DNA of 64,000 nt, taken from the NCBI RefSeq assembly GCF_024612015.1, contig NZ_CP102512.1, positions 3,410,001 through 3,474,000 on the forward strand, given 5' to 3'. Under the pieces are notes generated by a model. It searched no databases. It was given only the letters and a program-made list of their open reading frames with translations, and was not told the origin of the DNA. This DNA is from Streptomyces sp. CA-210063 (GTDB taxonomy: Bacteria > Actinomycetota > Actinomycetes > Streptomycetales > Streptomycetaceae). Of the stretch, positions 26,705 to 36,065 are shown in pieces (positions within the stretch are counted from its first letter, which is position 1; each line of letters opens with the position of its first letter). Both the position numbers and the translations under genes were made by a program.

Positions 26705-29506
26705 ATGAAGCAGCAGAGCGTGCACCCCGATGACGCGGCGGGCACCTCTGACGCTTCGTCGCGCCCGAACGCCGCCGACGGGGACGACAAAGGCGCCGTA
26801 GACGTCTCGAAGAAGGACTCCGGCGCCGCCCCGCCTCCGGCCGAAAAGGCCTCCCCCAAGACGTACGAAAACGAGAAACCGCAGGTCGAGCGGGACGAGG
26901 ACGACTTGGAGGACGCCCACGCCGAGGAGGTGGAGGGCGACGAACCGCTGCTCCCCGCGCGCGTGCACCGTCCCTCGGACCTCATGCGGCTGTCGGTCGG
27001 CATCCTCGGGATCATCGTCCTGCTGGCGATCGCCGCGTTCGCCCACGGCACCACCTCCGGGCTCGAACAGGACATCAGCAAGGGCACGGGGCAGGCGCCC
27101 GATCTCCTGATCAAGCTCGCGGGCCTCGGGTCGAGCATCGCGATCCTGCTGGTGCCTGTCGCCTTCGCGATCGAGCGGCTGATCAAGCGGGACGGGCTGC
27201 GCATCGCCGACGGCGTGCTCGCGGCGGTCCTGGCCCACGGGGTGACGCTGGCGACCGACCTGTGGGTCGCCCGGGCCGCCCCGGACTCGATCCAGGAGGC
27301 GCTCACCCAGCCCTCCCCCGGCGACATCCATGCCCTTACCGACCCCGTGCACGGCTATCTCGCGCCGGTCATCGCGTACATGACCGCCGTCGGCATGTCA
27401 CGCAGACCGCGCTGGCGGGCCGTGCTGTGGATCGTGCTGCTGCTGGACGCCTTCTCGATGCTGGTCACCGGCTACACGACACCGTTCTCGATCATCCTGA
27501 CGGTGCTGATCGGCTGGACCGTCGCCTACGGGACGCTGTACGCGGTCGGCTCGCCGAACGTGCGTCCGACCGGCCGGACCCTGATGGCGGGCCTCAGGCG
27601 GGTCGGCTTCAAGCCGGTGAGTGCGGCCCGTGAGGAGATCCCCGAGACGACGGAGGGCGGTGACCGGGGCCGCCGGTACTACGTGACGCTGGAGGACGGT
27701 CCACCCCTGGACGTCACCGTGGTCGACCGGGAGCAACAGGCGCAGGGCTTCTTCTACCGGGTCTGGCGTCGGTTGACGCTACGTGGAATCACCACGCGCC
27801 GCAGCCTCCAGTCGCTGCGCCAGGCGCTGGAGCAGGAGGCCCTCCTCGCGTACGCGGCCATCGCGGCCGGCGCCAACGCGCCCAAGTTGATCGCGACCTC
27901 CGAACTCGGGCCGGATGCCGTGATGCTCGTCTACGAGCACACCGGCGGGCGGACGCTGGACTCCCTGGCGGACGACGAGGTCACCGACGCGCTGATGTCC
28001 GACACCTGGCACCAGGTGAAGGCACTCCAGTCACGGCGCATCGCACACCGCAGGCTCGTGGGCGACGCGATTCTGGTGGATCGTTCCGGCACAGTGATCC
28101 TGACCGATCTACGGGTCGGCGAGATCGCGGCCGGCGACCTGGTGCTGCGCATGGACGTCTCCCAGTTGCTGACGACGCTGGGTCTGCGGGTGGGCGCCGA
28201 GCGCGCGGTGGCGTCGGCGGTCAGCGTGCTCGGCCCCGACGCGGTGGCCGACTGTCTGCCGCTGCTGCAGCCCATCGCGCTGTCGCGCTCGACGCGCGCG
28301 ACCCTGCGCCGACTGGCCCGTGACCGTGCGGAACGCGAGCGCGAGGCGGTCCTGGAGGCGTCCCAGCTGGCGAAGCAGGCCCGCGCGGAGGCGCACGAGG
28401 AGGCCACCGAGCCCGGCAGGGCCGACAAGAAGGCCGTACGGGCCGAGCAGCGGGCCGAGAAGCGGGCGATCGACGAGGCCCTGGAGGAGGCCCGCGAGGA
28501 GGACCTGCTCACCCAGATCCGCCACCAGGTGCTGCTGATCAGGCCCCAGGCACCGGTCGAACCGGCCCGCCTGGAGCGGGTCAAGCCGCGCACGCTGATC
28601 AGCCTCATCGCCGGCGCCATCGGCGCGTACTTCCTCCTGACCCAGCTCACGCACATCGAGTTCGGGCCGCTCATCGAGAACGCCGAGTGGGGCTGGGTCG
28701 CAGCGGCCGTGTTCTTCTCCGCGCTGAGCTATGTCGCGGCGGCGATGAGCCTGCTGGGCTTCGTGCCGGAGCGGGTGCCGTTCCTGCGGACGATCGCGGC
28801 GCAGGTCGCCGGCTCGTTCGTGAAGATCGTGGCGCCGGCCGCGGTGGGCGGTGTGGCACTCAACACACGCTTCCTGCAGCGTGCGGGGGTGCGGCCGGGG
28901 CTCGCGGTGGCGAGTGTCGGTGCCTCGCAGTTGTTCGGGCTCGGCTGCCACATCCTGATGCTGCTTGCGTTCGGCTATCTGACCGGCACCGAGAAGACGC
29001 CGTCCCTGTCGCCGTCCCGCACCGTCATCGCGGGCCTGTTGACGGTCGCGGTGCTCGTCCTGGTGATGACGTCGATCCCGTTCCTGCGCAAGTTCGTCGT
29101 CACGCGCGTGCGGTCGCTCTTCGCCGGAGTCGTGCCGCGCATGCTCGACGTGCTGCAGCGGCCGCAGAAACTGGTCACCGGCATCGGCGGCATGCTGCTC
29201 CTCACCGGCTGCTTCGTGATGTGCCTGGACGCCTCGATCCGCGCCTTCGGCAACGAGGACGTCTCGATCAGCATCGCCAGCGTCGCCGTCGTCTTCCTCG
29301 CGGGCAACGCGCTGGGGTCCGCGGCGCCGACCCCGGGCGGCGTGGGCGCCGTCGAGGCCACTCTGACGGTCGGTCTGATCGCCGTCGGCCTCCCCAAGGA
29401 GGTCGCCGCGCCCGCGGTGCTGCTGTTCCGACTGCTGACCCTGTGGCTGCCCGTGCTGCCGGGATGGCTGGCCTTCAATCAGTTGTCACGAAAGGGAGCC
29501 CTCTAG
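26705..29506 (+). CDS. Membrane protein: degenerate kinase domain fused to a flippase-like (MprF/AglD) domain
   Basis: A 933-aa protein in four parts: an acidic disordered start (1-80), about five to six membrane helices (about 85-290), a cytoplasmic kinase-like domain (about 320-540), and a C-terminal flippase-like domain with about seven to eight helices (about 610-925) as in LPG synthase/UPF0104 proteins, with AAPTPGGVGAVEATLTVGL. In the kinase-like part the catalytic loop reads HRRLVGDAILVD and the DFG position reads TDLRVGE, so it is probably inactive. A coiled, Glu/Arg-rich linker (about 545-610) joins them. ATG at 26705 follows AAGAAGAGA. The substrate is unknown; lipid or lipid-linked glycan flipping is inferred. 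Confidence 0.85.
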   Translation: MKQQSVHPDDAAGTSDASSRPNAADGDDKGAVDVSKKDSGAAPPPAEKASPKTYENEKPQVERDEDDLEDAHAEEVEGDEPLLPARVHRPSDLMRLSVGILGIIVLLAIAAFAHGTTSGLEQDISKGTGQAPDLLIKLAGLGSSIAILLVPVAFAIERLIKRDGLRIADGVLAAVLAHGVTLATDLWVARAAPDSIQEALTQPSPGDIHALTDPVHGYLAPVIAYMTAVGMSRRPRWRAVLWIVLLLDAFSMLVTGYTTPFSIILTVLIGWTVAYGTLYAVGSPNVRPTGRTLMAGLRRVGFKPVSAAREEIPETTEGGDRGRRYYVTLEDGPPLDVTVVDREQQAQGFFYRVWRRLTLRGITTRRSLQSLRQALEQEALLAYAAIAAGANAPKLIATSELGPDAVMLVYEHTGGRTLDSLADDEVTDALMSDTWHQVKALQSRRIAHRRLVGDAILVDRSGTVILTDLRVGEIAAGDLVLRMDVSQLLTTLGLRVGAERAVASAVSVLGPDAVADCLPLLQPIALSRSTRATLRRLARDRAEREREAVLEASQLAKQARAEAHEEATEPGRADKKAVRAEQRAEKRAIDEALEEAREEDLLTQIRHQVLLIRPQAPVEPARLERVKPRTLISLIAGAIGAYFLLTQLTHIEFGPLIENAEWGWVAAAVFFSALSYVAAAMSLLGFVPERVPFLRTIAAQVAGSFVKIVAPAAVGGVALNTRFLQRAGVRPGLAVASVGASQLFGLGCHILMLLAFGYLTGTEKTPSLSPSRTVIAGLLTVAVLVLVMTSIPFLRKFVVTRVRSLFAGVVPRMLDVLQRPQKLVTGIGGMLLLTGCFVMCLDASIRAFGNEDVSISIASVAVVFLAGNALGSAAPTPGGVGAVEATLTVGLIAVGLPKEVAAPAVLLFRLLTLWLPVLPGWLAFNQLSRKGAL

Positions 29507-29507
29507 A

Positions 29508-29531
29508 GGAGCCCACGCGCGCGTGGGCTCC
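29508..29531. terminator. Perfect palindrome after the flippase-like gene
   Basis: GGAGCCCACGCG followed directly by CGCGTGGGCTCC, a 24-bp perfect palindrome starting 2 nt past the stop codon. It would form a GC-rich stem with a small loop; no T-tract follows. Confidence 0.7.
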
Positions 29532-29674
29532 CGTTCCGATCACACGCGGGTGCACGCGTGCGTGAAGCAACGTCCCCCTGCAACGGGTACACGCGCGCGC
29601 GAAGGCATGCCTTCCTTTCACCCGCACGGCTCGCGCCCCGAGCGGGCCGATGCGGCCCGTTCCAGGATGGGTGC

Positions 29675-31225
29675 ATGCCCACCTCGCCCTGGACGCGCGC
29701 CGTCGCCGTGACCGCCATCGCCGTCCTGCTGTCCCTGTCGGCGGCGGGCTGCGGCGACGAGGCCAAGGGCGACGACGAGGACCTGACGGCCCAGAAGCTG
29801 AGCTGGGAGACCTGCGAGGCACCGTCCGAGTCCCAGGGCGGCGGCGTCGCGCCTTCTCCGCTGGCGGACGGCGAGGTCTGGCAGTGCGCGACCATGAAGG
29901 TCCCCCTCGACTGGGATGAGCCAGACGGCGACACGATCCCCCTCGCGCTGATCCGGGCCGAGTCCAGCGGCGCCAAGAGCCGACGCATCGGCTCGCTCGT
30001 CTTCAACTTCGGCGGCCCCGGCCTCTCGGGCGTCAAGACGCTCCCCTCGTTCGGCGAGGACTACGCGAATCTGCGCACCCGCTACGACCTGGTGAGTTTC
30101 GACCCGCGTGGCGTCGGCCGGAGCGCGGGTGTCGAGTGCGAGGACGACGAGGAACTCGACGAGTACTTCCAGCAGGACGCGACCCCGGACGACGCGTCCG
30201 AGCGGACGGAGTACCTCGACAACACGAAGACGTTCAACTCCGCCTGCGAGAAGAACTCCGGCAAGGCCCTCCCGCACGTCCGCACCACGGATGCGGCCCG
30301 TGACATGGACCTCATGCGCCAGGTCCTCGGCGACGACAGGCTCCACTACTTCGGCTTCTCCTACGGCACCGAACTCGGCGGCGTCTACGCCCACCTGTTC
30401 CCCGAGAACGTCGGACGGGCCGTGTTCGACGCGGTCGTCGACCCGACGCAGACAGCGGAGCAGGGCTCGCTCGGACAGGCCAAGGGCTTCCAGCTGGCGC
30501 TCGACAACTACGCCCGGGACTGTGTGTCGAAGACGGAGGACTGCCCGGTAGGCGACACCGAGCAGGACGTCGAGGACCGGATCACCAAGCTGCTCGGCGA
30601 CCTCGACAGCAAGCCGATCACCGGAGCCTTCCCCCGCGACCTGACCGAGTCGGAGGCGAGGACCGGTATCGCCCAGGCCCTGTACTCCCAGGACCTCTGG
30701 CCGTATCTGACGACGGGCCTCGAGCAGGCGTTCGACGGGGACGGCCGTCTGTTGATGCTGCTGTCCGACTCGCTGAACGGGCGCAACGAGAACGGCGAGT
30801 ACAGCAACCTCACGGCGGCGAACATCTCCATCAACTGCGCGGACGACAAACCCCGCTACACCAGCGAGGACGTGGAGGCGAAGCTGGCCGACTTCCGGGC
30901 GGCCTCACCCGTCTTCGGCGAATGGCTGGCCTGGTCCATGCTCAGCTGCACCGGCTGGGCCGTCGACGGCGCAGCCGACCATCCCGACGTACGCGCCCCG
31001 GGATCGGCGCCGATCCTCGTGATCGGCAACACGGGCGACCCGGCCACGCCGTACGCGGGCGCACGGAAGATGGTGGAGGCGCTCGGGGCGGCAGTCGGTG
31101 TCGAGCTGACGTACAAGGGCCAGGGACACGGTGCGTACGCCAGCGGAAATGCGTGCGTGCGGACGGCCGTGGACGGCTACCTGCTGACGGGGAAGGTACC
31201 CAAAGCCGGTACGGTCTGCTCGTAA
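29675..31225 (+). CDS. Lipoprotein alpha/beta hydrolase, tripeptidyl aminopeptidase type (copy 1)
   Basis: A 516-aa exported hydrolase of the TAP/SlpD-E family. The signal peptide ends in a lipobox-like LSAAGC (Cys near 26). The nucleophile elbow GFSYGTELGG is near 225; the acid is in GNTGDPATPY and the histidine in GQGHGAYASG near 490. The oxyanion-type segment is FNFGGPGLSGV. The family removes tripeptides from the N-terminus of secreted proteins at the cell surface. ATG at 29675 is chosen because it opens the signal peptide. Its closest relative is the next gene. Confidence 0.92.
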   Translation: MPTSPWTRAVAVTAIAVLLSLSAAGCGDEAKGDDEDLTAQKLSWETCEAPSESQGGGVAPSPLADGEVWQCATMKVPLDWDEPDGDTIPLALIRAESSGAKSRRIGSLVFNFGGPGLSGVKTLPSFGEDYANLRTRYDLVSFDPRGVGRSAGVECEDDEELDEYFQQDATPDDASERTEYLDNTKTFNSACEKNSGKALPHVRTTDAARDMDLMRQVLGDDRLHYFGFSYGTELGGVYAHLFPENVGRAVFDAVVDPTQTAEQGSLGQAKGFQLALDNYARDCVSKTEDCPVGDTEQDVEDRITKLLGDLDSKPITGAFPRDLTESEARTGIAQALYSQDLWPYLTTGLEQAFDGDGRLLMLLSDSLNGRNENGEYSNLTAANISINCADDKPRYTSEDVEAKLADFRAASPVFGEWLAWSMLSCTGWAVDGAADHPDVRAPGSAPILVIGNTGDPATPYAGARKMVEALGAAVGVELTYKGQGHGAYASGNACVRTAVDGYLLTGKVPKAGTVCS

Positions 31226-31242
31226 ACACACAGGTCAGCGCG

Positions 31243-31251
31243 TTATCCACA
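31243..31251 (+). promoter_or_regulatory. Isolated DnaA-box 9-mer
   Basis: TTATCCACA, the textbook DnaA box, lies alone in the 119-bp gap between the two peptidase genes. Confidence 0.35.
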
Positions 31252-31344
31252 GGCGATCTCGACGTTCACGGCAGTCCGCATACCATGGCATGACTGCCAT
31301 TCGGGACATCCGGTGGACGGTATCGCGAGAGGGGGGAAGTGCGC

Positions 31345-32841
31345 ATGACGCGATTTCCACGGGGGGCGGCACTGGCCGCGGCCGTGCTGCTGATCGCCGG
31401 CTGTAGTGGCGGCGACGACGAGGCGGGCGATGGGAAGGCCTCGGCGTCTTCACTGGCGTCCCAGAAGCTCGACTGGGGGCGCTGCAAAGCGACATCGGAG
31501 GGACCGGCGCCGGGCGGCGACTGGCAGTGCGCGACGCTGAAGGTGCCGCTGGACTACACGAACCCTGACGACGGGACGATCGGGCTCGCGCTGATCCGCA
31601 GCAAGGCGACCGGCGACGACGAACGTCTCGGCTCACTCCTGTTCAACTTCGGCGGGCCCGGCGGCTCCGGCGTGTCCATGCTGCCTTCGTACGCGGGGCT
31701 CACCAGCGAACTGCACGAGCGGTACGACCTGGTGAGCTGGGACCCGCGCGGGGTCGCAGAGAGCGAGGGCGTGCGCTGTCGCAGCGACAAGGAGATCCAG
31801 GCGGGCGAGTCGGTGGACGCCACCCCCGACGACACGGCCGAGGAGACCGCCTTCTTCAAGGACGCGGCCGACTTCGGGGCGGGCTGCGAGAAGGAAGCGG
31901 GCAAGCTGCTGTCACACGTCTCGACCGCCGAGACCGCCCGCGACATGGATCTCATGCGCCAGGTCCTCGGCGACCAGAAGATGCACTACTTCGGCATCTC
32001 GTACGGCACCGAACTGGGTGGTGTCTACGCCCATCTGTTCCCGAAGAACGTGGGACGCCTGGTCCTCGATGCCGTGGTCGACCCGACCGCCGACACGGTG
32101 GGCCACGCGAAAAACCAGACTGTGGGCTTCCAGCGCGCTCTCGACAACTACCTCAAGTCCACGGGCCAGGACCCGGAAGAGGGCACGCGGAAGATCGAGG
32201 ACCTGCTGGAGCGGATCGACGCCGAGCCGCTGGCGACGACGTCCGGCCGCGAGCTCACCCAGACTCTGGCGACCACCGGTATCGTCCTGCCGCTCTACAG
32301 CGAACAGAGCTGGCCCACTCTCACCAGCGCGCTCGAAGCGGCCGAGGACGGCGACGGCACCGAACTGCTGGCGCTCGCCGACGGCTACAACGAGCGCGAC
32401 CCCTCGGGGCGCTACGGCACGACGACCCACTCCCAACGGGTCATATCGTGCCTGGACCAGAAACAGCGGCCGACGCGGGAGGAGACGAAGAAGCTGCTGC
32501 CCGAATTCCGGGAGATCTCGCCCGTCTTCGGCGAGTTCCTGGGCTGGGACACGGCGGGCTGGTGCCACGACTGGCCGGTGGCCGGCCTGACGGACTCACC
32601 GGAGGTCAGCGCACCGGGTGCGGAGCCCGTCCTCGTGGTGGGCAACACCGGGGACCCGGCGACGCCTTACGAAGGCGCGCAGAAGATGGCCGAGGAGCTG
32701 GGCGAGGGCGTCGGTGTGGTGCTCACCTGGGAGGGCGAGGGCCATGGGGCGTACGGCAGCGGCAGCGACTGTGTCGACTCGACGGTGAACTCGTATCTAC
32801 TGGACGGGACGGTGCCGAAGGACGACAAGGTCTGCACCTAG
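31345..32841 (+). CDS. Lipoprotein alpha/beta hydrolase, tripeptidyl aminopeptidase type (copy 2)
   Basis: A 498-aa paralogue of the gene before it, aligned along its length. The lipobox is LLIAGC (Cys near 20). Nucleophile elbow GISYGTELGG, acid GNTGDPATPY and histidine GEGHGAYGSG are all kept. A GGGGGGAA ribosome site favours ATG at 31345 over the GTG two codons earlier. The pair probably arose by tandem duplication. Each has its own 5' region, so separate control is possible. Confidence 0.92.
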   Translation: MTRFPRGAALAAAVLLIAGCSGGDDEAGDGKASASSLASQKLDWGRCKATSEGPAPGGDWQCATLKVPLDYTNPDDGTIGLALIRSKATGDDERLGSLLFNFGGPGGSGVSMLPSYAGLTSELHERYDLVSWDPRGVAESEGVRCRSDKEIQAGESVDATPDDTAEETAFFKDAADFGAGCEKEAGKLLSHVSTAETARDMDLMRQVLGDQKMHYFGISYGTELGGVYAHLFPKNVGRLVLDAVVDPTADTVGHAKNQTVGFQRALDNYLKSTGQDPEEGTRKIEDLLERIDAEPLATTSGRELTQTLATTGIVLPLYSEQSWPTLTSALEAAEDGDGTELLALADGYNERDPSGRYGTTTHSQRVISCLDQKQRPTREETKKLLPEFREISPVFGEFLGWDTAGWCHDWPVAGLTDSPEVSAPGAEPVLVVGNTGDPATPYEGAQKMAEELGEGVGVVLTWEGEGHGAYGSGSDCVDSTVNSYLLDGTVPKDDKVCT

Positions 32842-32858
32842 GCGGCCCGGCAGCCGAG

Positions 32859-32889
32859 AGGGGCTCGGCACCCGCGGTGCCGAGCCCCT
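32859..32889. terminator. Bidirectional hairpin terminator
   Basis: AGGGGCTCGGCACC (32859-32872) and GGTGCCGAGCCCCT (32876-32889) form a perfect 14-bp stem with a CGC loop. It lies between the convergent peptidase gene and moeZ. Confidence 0.85.
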
Positions 32890-32927
32890 TCCGGGAAGGT
32901 CTGTGTCCAGTGGACGAAGGCCTGTCT

Positions 32928-34106
32928 CTAGTAGACCGGCTTGTCCGGCTCGATCTGGTTGACCCAGCCGATGACGCCGCCTCCGACGTGGACCGCGTCG
33001 GCGAAGCCCGCCGACTTCAGCACCGCGAGGACTTCCGCACTGCGGACACCCGTCTTGCAGTGCAAGACGATCTTCTTGTCCTGCGGGAGGGCCTCCAGGG
33101 CGGTGCCCATGAGGAACTCGTTCTTCGGGATCAGCTTGGCGCCCGGGATGGAGACGATCTCGTACTCATTGATCTCTCGGACGTCGATGATCTCGATGTT
33201 CTCGCCGTCGTCGATCCACTCCTTGAGCTGCTTGGGAGTGATCGTCGAGCCGGCGGCCGCCTCCTGGGCCTCTTCGGAGACGACGCCGCAGAAGGCCTCG
33301 TAGTCGATGAGCTCGGTGACGGTCGGGTTCTCGCCGCAGACCGCGCAGTTCGGGTCCTTGCGGACCTTGACCTGGCGGTACTGCATCTCCAGGGCGTCGT
33401 AGATCATCAGGCGGCCGACCAGGGGCTCTCCCGTACCGGTGAGGAGCTTGATGGCTTCGGTGACCTGGATGGAACCGATGGACGCGCACAGCACACCGAG
33501 GACACCGCCCTCGGCGCAGGAGGGGACCATGCCCGGGGGCGGGGGCTCCGGGTAGAGGCAGCGGTAGCAGGGGCCGTGCTCGGACCAGAAGACGGAGGCC
33601 TGGCCGTCGAAGCGGTAGATCGAGCCCCAGACGTACGGCTTGTTCAGCAGCACGGCCGCGTCGTTGACCAGGTAGCGGGTCGCGAAGTTGTCCGTGCCGT
33701 CGACGATCAGGTCGTACTGGCGGAAGATGTCCATCACGTTCTCGGCCTCGAGCCGCTCTTCGTGGAGGATCACGTTCACGTACGGGTTGATGCCGAGGAC
33801 GGAGTCGCGGGCGGACTCGGCCTTGGAGCGGCCGATGTCGGCCTGGCTGTGGATGATCTGGCGCTGCAGGTTCGACTCGTCGACCTCGTCGAACTCCACG
33901 ATGCCGAGCGTCCCGACGCCCGCCGCGGCCAGGTACATCAGCGCCGGCGAGCCCAGGCCGCCGGCGCCCACACAGAGCACCTTGGCGTTCTTCAGCCGCT
34001 TCTGCCCGTCCATCCCCACGTCGGGAATGATCAGGTGGCGGGAGTACCTGCGGACCTCGTCTACGGTGAGCTCGGAAGCGGGCTCGACCAGGGGTGGCAG
34101 CGACAC
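32928..34106 (-). CDS. moeZ: Adenylyltransferase/sulfurtransferase MoeZ
   Basis: A 392-aa fusion of a MoeB/ThiF-type E1 domain and a rhodanese domain. The nucleotide site GAGGLGSPAL is near 46; two zinc CxxC pairs are in CYRCLYPEP and NCAVCGENP; the E1 cysteine is in PSCAEGG. The rhodanese active-site cysteine is in LHCKTGVRSAE near 360. MoeZ adenylates and thiolates ubiquitin-like sulfur carriers (MoaD, ThiS, CysO types) for molybdopterin, thiamine and cysteine pathways in actinobacteria. GTG at 34106 follows GGAG. It follows the spherulin-4 gene on the same strand after 63 bp. Confidence 0.95.
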   Translation of the reverse strand: MSLPPLVEPASELTVDEVRRYSRHLIIPDVGMDGQKRLKNAKVLCVGAGGLGSPALMYLAAAGVGTLGIVEFDEVDESNLQRQIIHSQADIGRSKAESARDSVLGINPYVNVILHEERLEAENVMDIFRQYDLIVDGTDNFATRYLVNDAAVLLNKPYVWGSIYRFDGQASVFWSEHGPCYRCLYPEPPPPGMVPSCAEGGVLGVLCASIGSIQVTEAIKLLTGTGEPLVGRLMIYDALEMQYRQVKVRKDPNCAVCGENPTVTELIDYEAFCGVVSEEAQEAAAGSTITPKQLKEWIDDGENIEIIDVREINEYEIVSIPGAKLIPKNEFLMGTALEALPQDKKIVLHCKTGVRSAEVLAVLKSAGFADAVHVGGGVIGWVNQIEPDKPVY

Positions 34107-34169
34107 GGGGACTCCGTTGGTCGGTCAATCACTACAGTTGTTCTCCCCGTAACACTGCCACGCCCTTTT

Positions 34170-34919
34170 TCATTCCGAGACACCCGTTCCAACCAGCGAG
34201 ACGATGTCGTCCCAGTAGCCGGGCAGCGTCTCCCAGGGGTCGCTCCAGCCGGCGCGGTCCGTACGGTCGGTGAAGTAGAACGTGGCGGCGCCCTGCCAGC
34301 GGGCGATGCGCAGCGCCTCGTCGAGGTGGCCGCGCGGCACACCGTGGACGAAGTGGCAGAAGCGCTCGGGCGGATGGTCGGCGGTCCACTCGGCCACCTG
34401 CGACCAGCGGTAGTCGCTCCAGGGCCCGGAGAAGGTCACCAACTGGTCGGCGCTCTCGGCATATCCGGGATACGGGTGGGCGCCGTGGCCGAGGACGATA
34501 TGGCCGCCCCCGAGAAGCGCGCGGAGCACGGTGACCGTGCGCTGGATCTCGGGAAGGGCGCTGCGCTCGGTGGGGCAGCGGTCCAGGAGGAAGCCGTCGA
34601 CCTGGTACCAGTCGAGATAGCGGCGTGCGTCGGAGGCGGTTTCGGCGAGGGTGCGCGCCCCGTATGTCACGTCCAGGTGGCCGAGGACCCGGACGCCCGC
34701 GTTCCGCAGCCGCCCGGCGGCGCCCAGGCAGTGGGGGTCGGGGCGGGCGCCGGGGCCGTCGGAGACATTCAGGACGACCCAGTGCAGCGGGGTGCCGGGG
34801 CGGGTGAGTTCGCTCCATTCCAAGGGAGCGACGAGGGGGTGGGCATAGCCGGGGATGCCGAAGCCGTGGCTTAAGCCGGTGCTCGCGATGCCGGACGGGG
34901 CGGGGGTCAGATACGGCAT
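34170..34919 (-). CDS. Spherulin-4 (GH135-like) protein of a glycan cassette
   Basis: A 249-aa protein of the spherulation-specific family 4 (Sph3/GH135-like), a TIM-barrel fold. Landmarks: GIPGYAHPL, WVVLNVSDGPG, GHLDVTYGARTL near 85, WYQVDGFLLDRCP near 110, LGHGAHPYPGY, and a C-terminal ATFYFTDRTD. The fungal member cuts alpha-1,4-GalNAc-rich galactosaminogalactan. Two oddities: no signal peptide is visible, and the strand ending in Asp reads LLDRCP where the fungal enzyme has an Asp-Glu pair. It overlaps the epimerase gene by 13 nt, so they are coupled. Hydrolase activity is not certain. Confidence 0.85.
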   Translation of the reverse strand: MPYLTPAPSGIASTGLSHGFGIPGYAHPLVAPLEWSELTRPGTPLHWVVLNVSDGPGARPDPHCLGAAGRLRNAGVRVLGHLDVTYGARTLAETASDARRYLDWYQVDGFLLDRCPTERSALPEIQRTVTVLRALLGGGHIVLGHGAHPYPGYAESADQLVTFSGPWSDYRWSQVAEWTADHPPERFCHFVHGVPRGHLDEALRIARWQGAATFYFTDRTDRAGWSDPWETLPGYWDDIVSLVGTGVSE

Positions 34920-35866
34920 GCCGCCTCCATCCAGATGTCGGCGAGGGACTCCTCGAGGTTGATCCGTGGCCGCCAGCCGAGCCGGTCACGGGCGGTGCGT
35001 ACATCAGCCTGCTGCCAGCTGCCGCAGCCGTCCGGGTAGGGATAGGAGACGGGGGCGACGTGGTCCGGTTCGGGGCGGGGGTGACCGATGGTGGGCCTGA
35101 GGGGGCCGGGCGGGGCGTCGAGTTCGTGGAGGGCGCCGCCGTAGCCGGCCACGCGGGCGAGGACGGCCGCCGCGTCGCGGAGGCGCACGGCACGGCCCGA
35201 GCCGATGTTGATCACGCCCTGGGCGGCGGAGAGCGAGGCGGCGTGGACGGCGCGGGCGACATCGCGTACGTCGACGAAGTCGCGCTGGACGCCGAGGCCG
35301 GCGAGTTTGAGCTCGCCGTCGCCGGACTGCATGGCGCGGCGCATGGCCTCGGCGAGGCGGCCGAGCGGGGAGCCGGCGGGGGTGCCTGGTCCGGCGGGCG
35401 AGAAGACGCGCAGGACCACCGCGTCCAGTCCGGAGCCGAGGACGAGTTCGGTGGCGGCGAGCTTGCTCACCCCGTACGGGCCGCCGGGGCGGGGCACGGC
35501 GTCCTCGGCGGTCGAGGAGCCCGGCTGGCTGGGACCGTACTCGGCGCCGCAACCGATCTGCACCAGGCGCGCCCCGCAGCCGCTGCGGCGCAGGGCCTCG
35601 CAGACGGTGGCGACGGCGACGGTGTTGTGCCGGGTGAGTTCGCGGGCTCCGCCGCGAGTCGCTCCGGCGCAGTTGACGACGACTCCGGGGTGGACGGCGT
35701 CCAGGAAGCGGGTGAGCGCGCCGGGGCTGCCGGTGGCGAGGTCGAACCGTACGTCGGCGTCGTCGCCTCGGCCGAGTGCGGTGAGCTGTACGGCCGGGTC
35801 GGCGAGCAGGCGTTCGGCGACGAAGCGGCCGAGATATCCGTTGGCTCCGATCAGCAGGACCCTCAT
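34907..35866 (-). CDS. NAD-dependent nucleotide-sugar epimerase/dehydratase
   Basis: A 319-aa extended SDR with GANGYLG at residues 7-13, VVNCAGATRGG, a catalytic YGVSK (YxxxK) near 142 and RDFVDVRDVARAV near 206. It resembles UDP-sugar 4-epimerases and could make UDP-GalNAc or UDP-Gal for the neighbouring glycosyltransferase; that is inference. ATG at 35866 is chosen because the Rossmann strand begins there. It lies 199 bp after the membrane protein gene and overlaps the spherulin-4 gene. Confidence 0.85.
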   Translation of the reverse strand: MRVLLIGANGYLGRFVAERLLADPAVQLTALGRGDDADVRFDLATGSPGALTRFLDAVHPGVVVNCAGATRGGARELTRHNTVAVATVCEALRRSGCGARLVQIGCGAEYGPSQPGSSTAEDAVPRPGGPYGVSKLAATELVLGSGLDAVVLRVFSPAGPGTPAGSPLGRLAEAMRRAMQSGDGELKLAGLGVQRDFVDVRDVARAVHAASLSAAQGVINIGSGRAVRLRDAAAVLARVAGYGGALHELDAPPGPLRPTIGHPRPEPDHVAPVSYPYPDGCGSWQQADVRTARDRLGWRPRINLEESLADIWMEAACRI

Positions 35867-36065
35867 CGGGCGACTCCCGGGGCGGGCTCTCCGGTTCGGG
35901 AGGTGATCATCTGGCGTTCTCCTTATGGGGTGGTGCCGTGGGTGATGAGGTGGGCCCGCGGTGTCGGCCCCGCGGGGGAGATGCGCGGGAGCGAGGTCCC
36001 ACGTATCGGTCGGGCTCGGGTTTCCCACAGCGGTGTGCGGCCGCTGTGGCGAAGGCCGAGACGGG

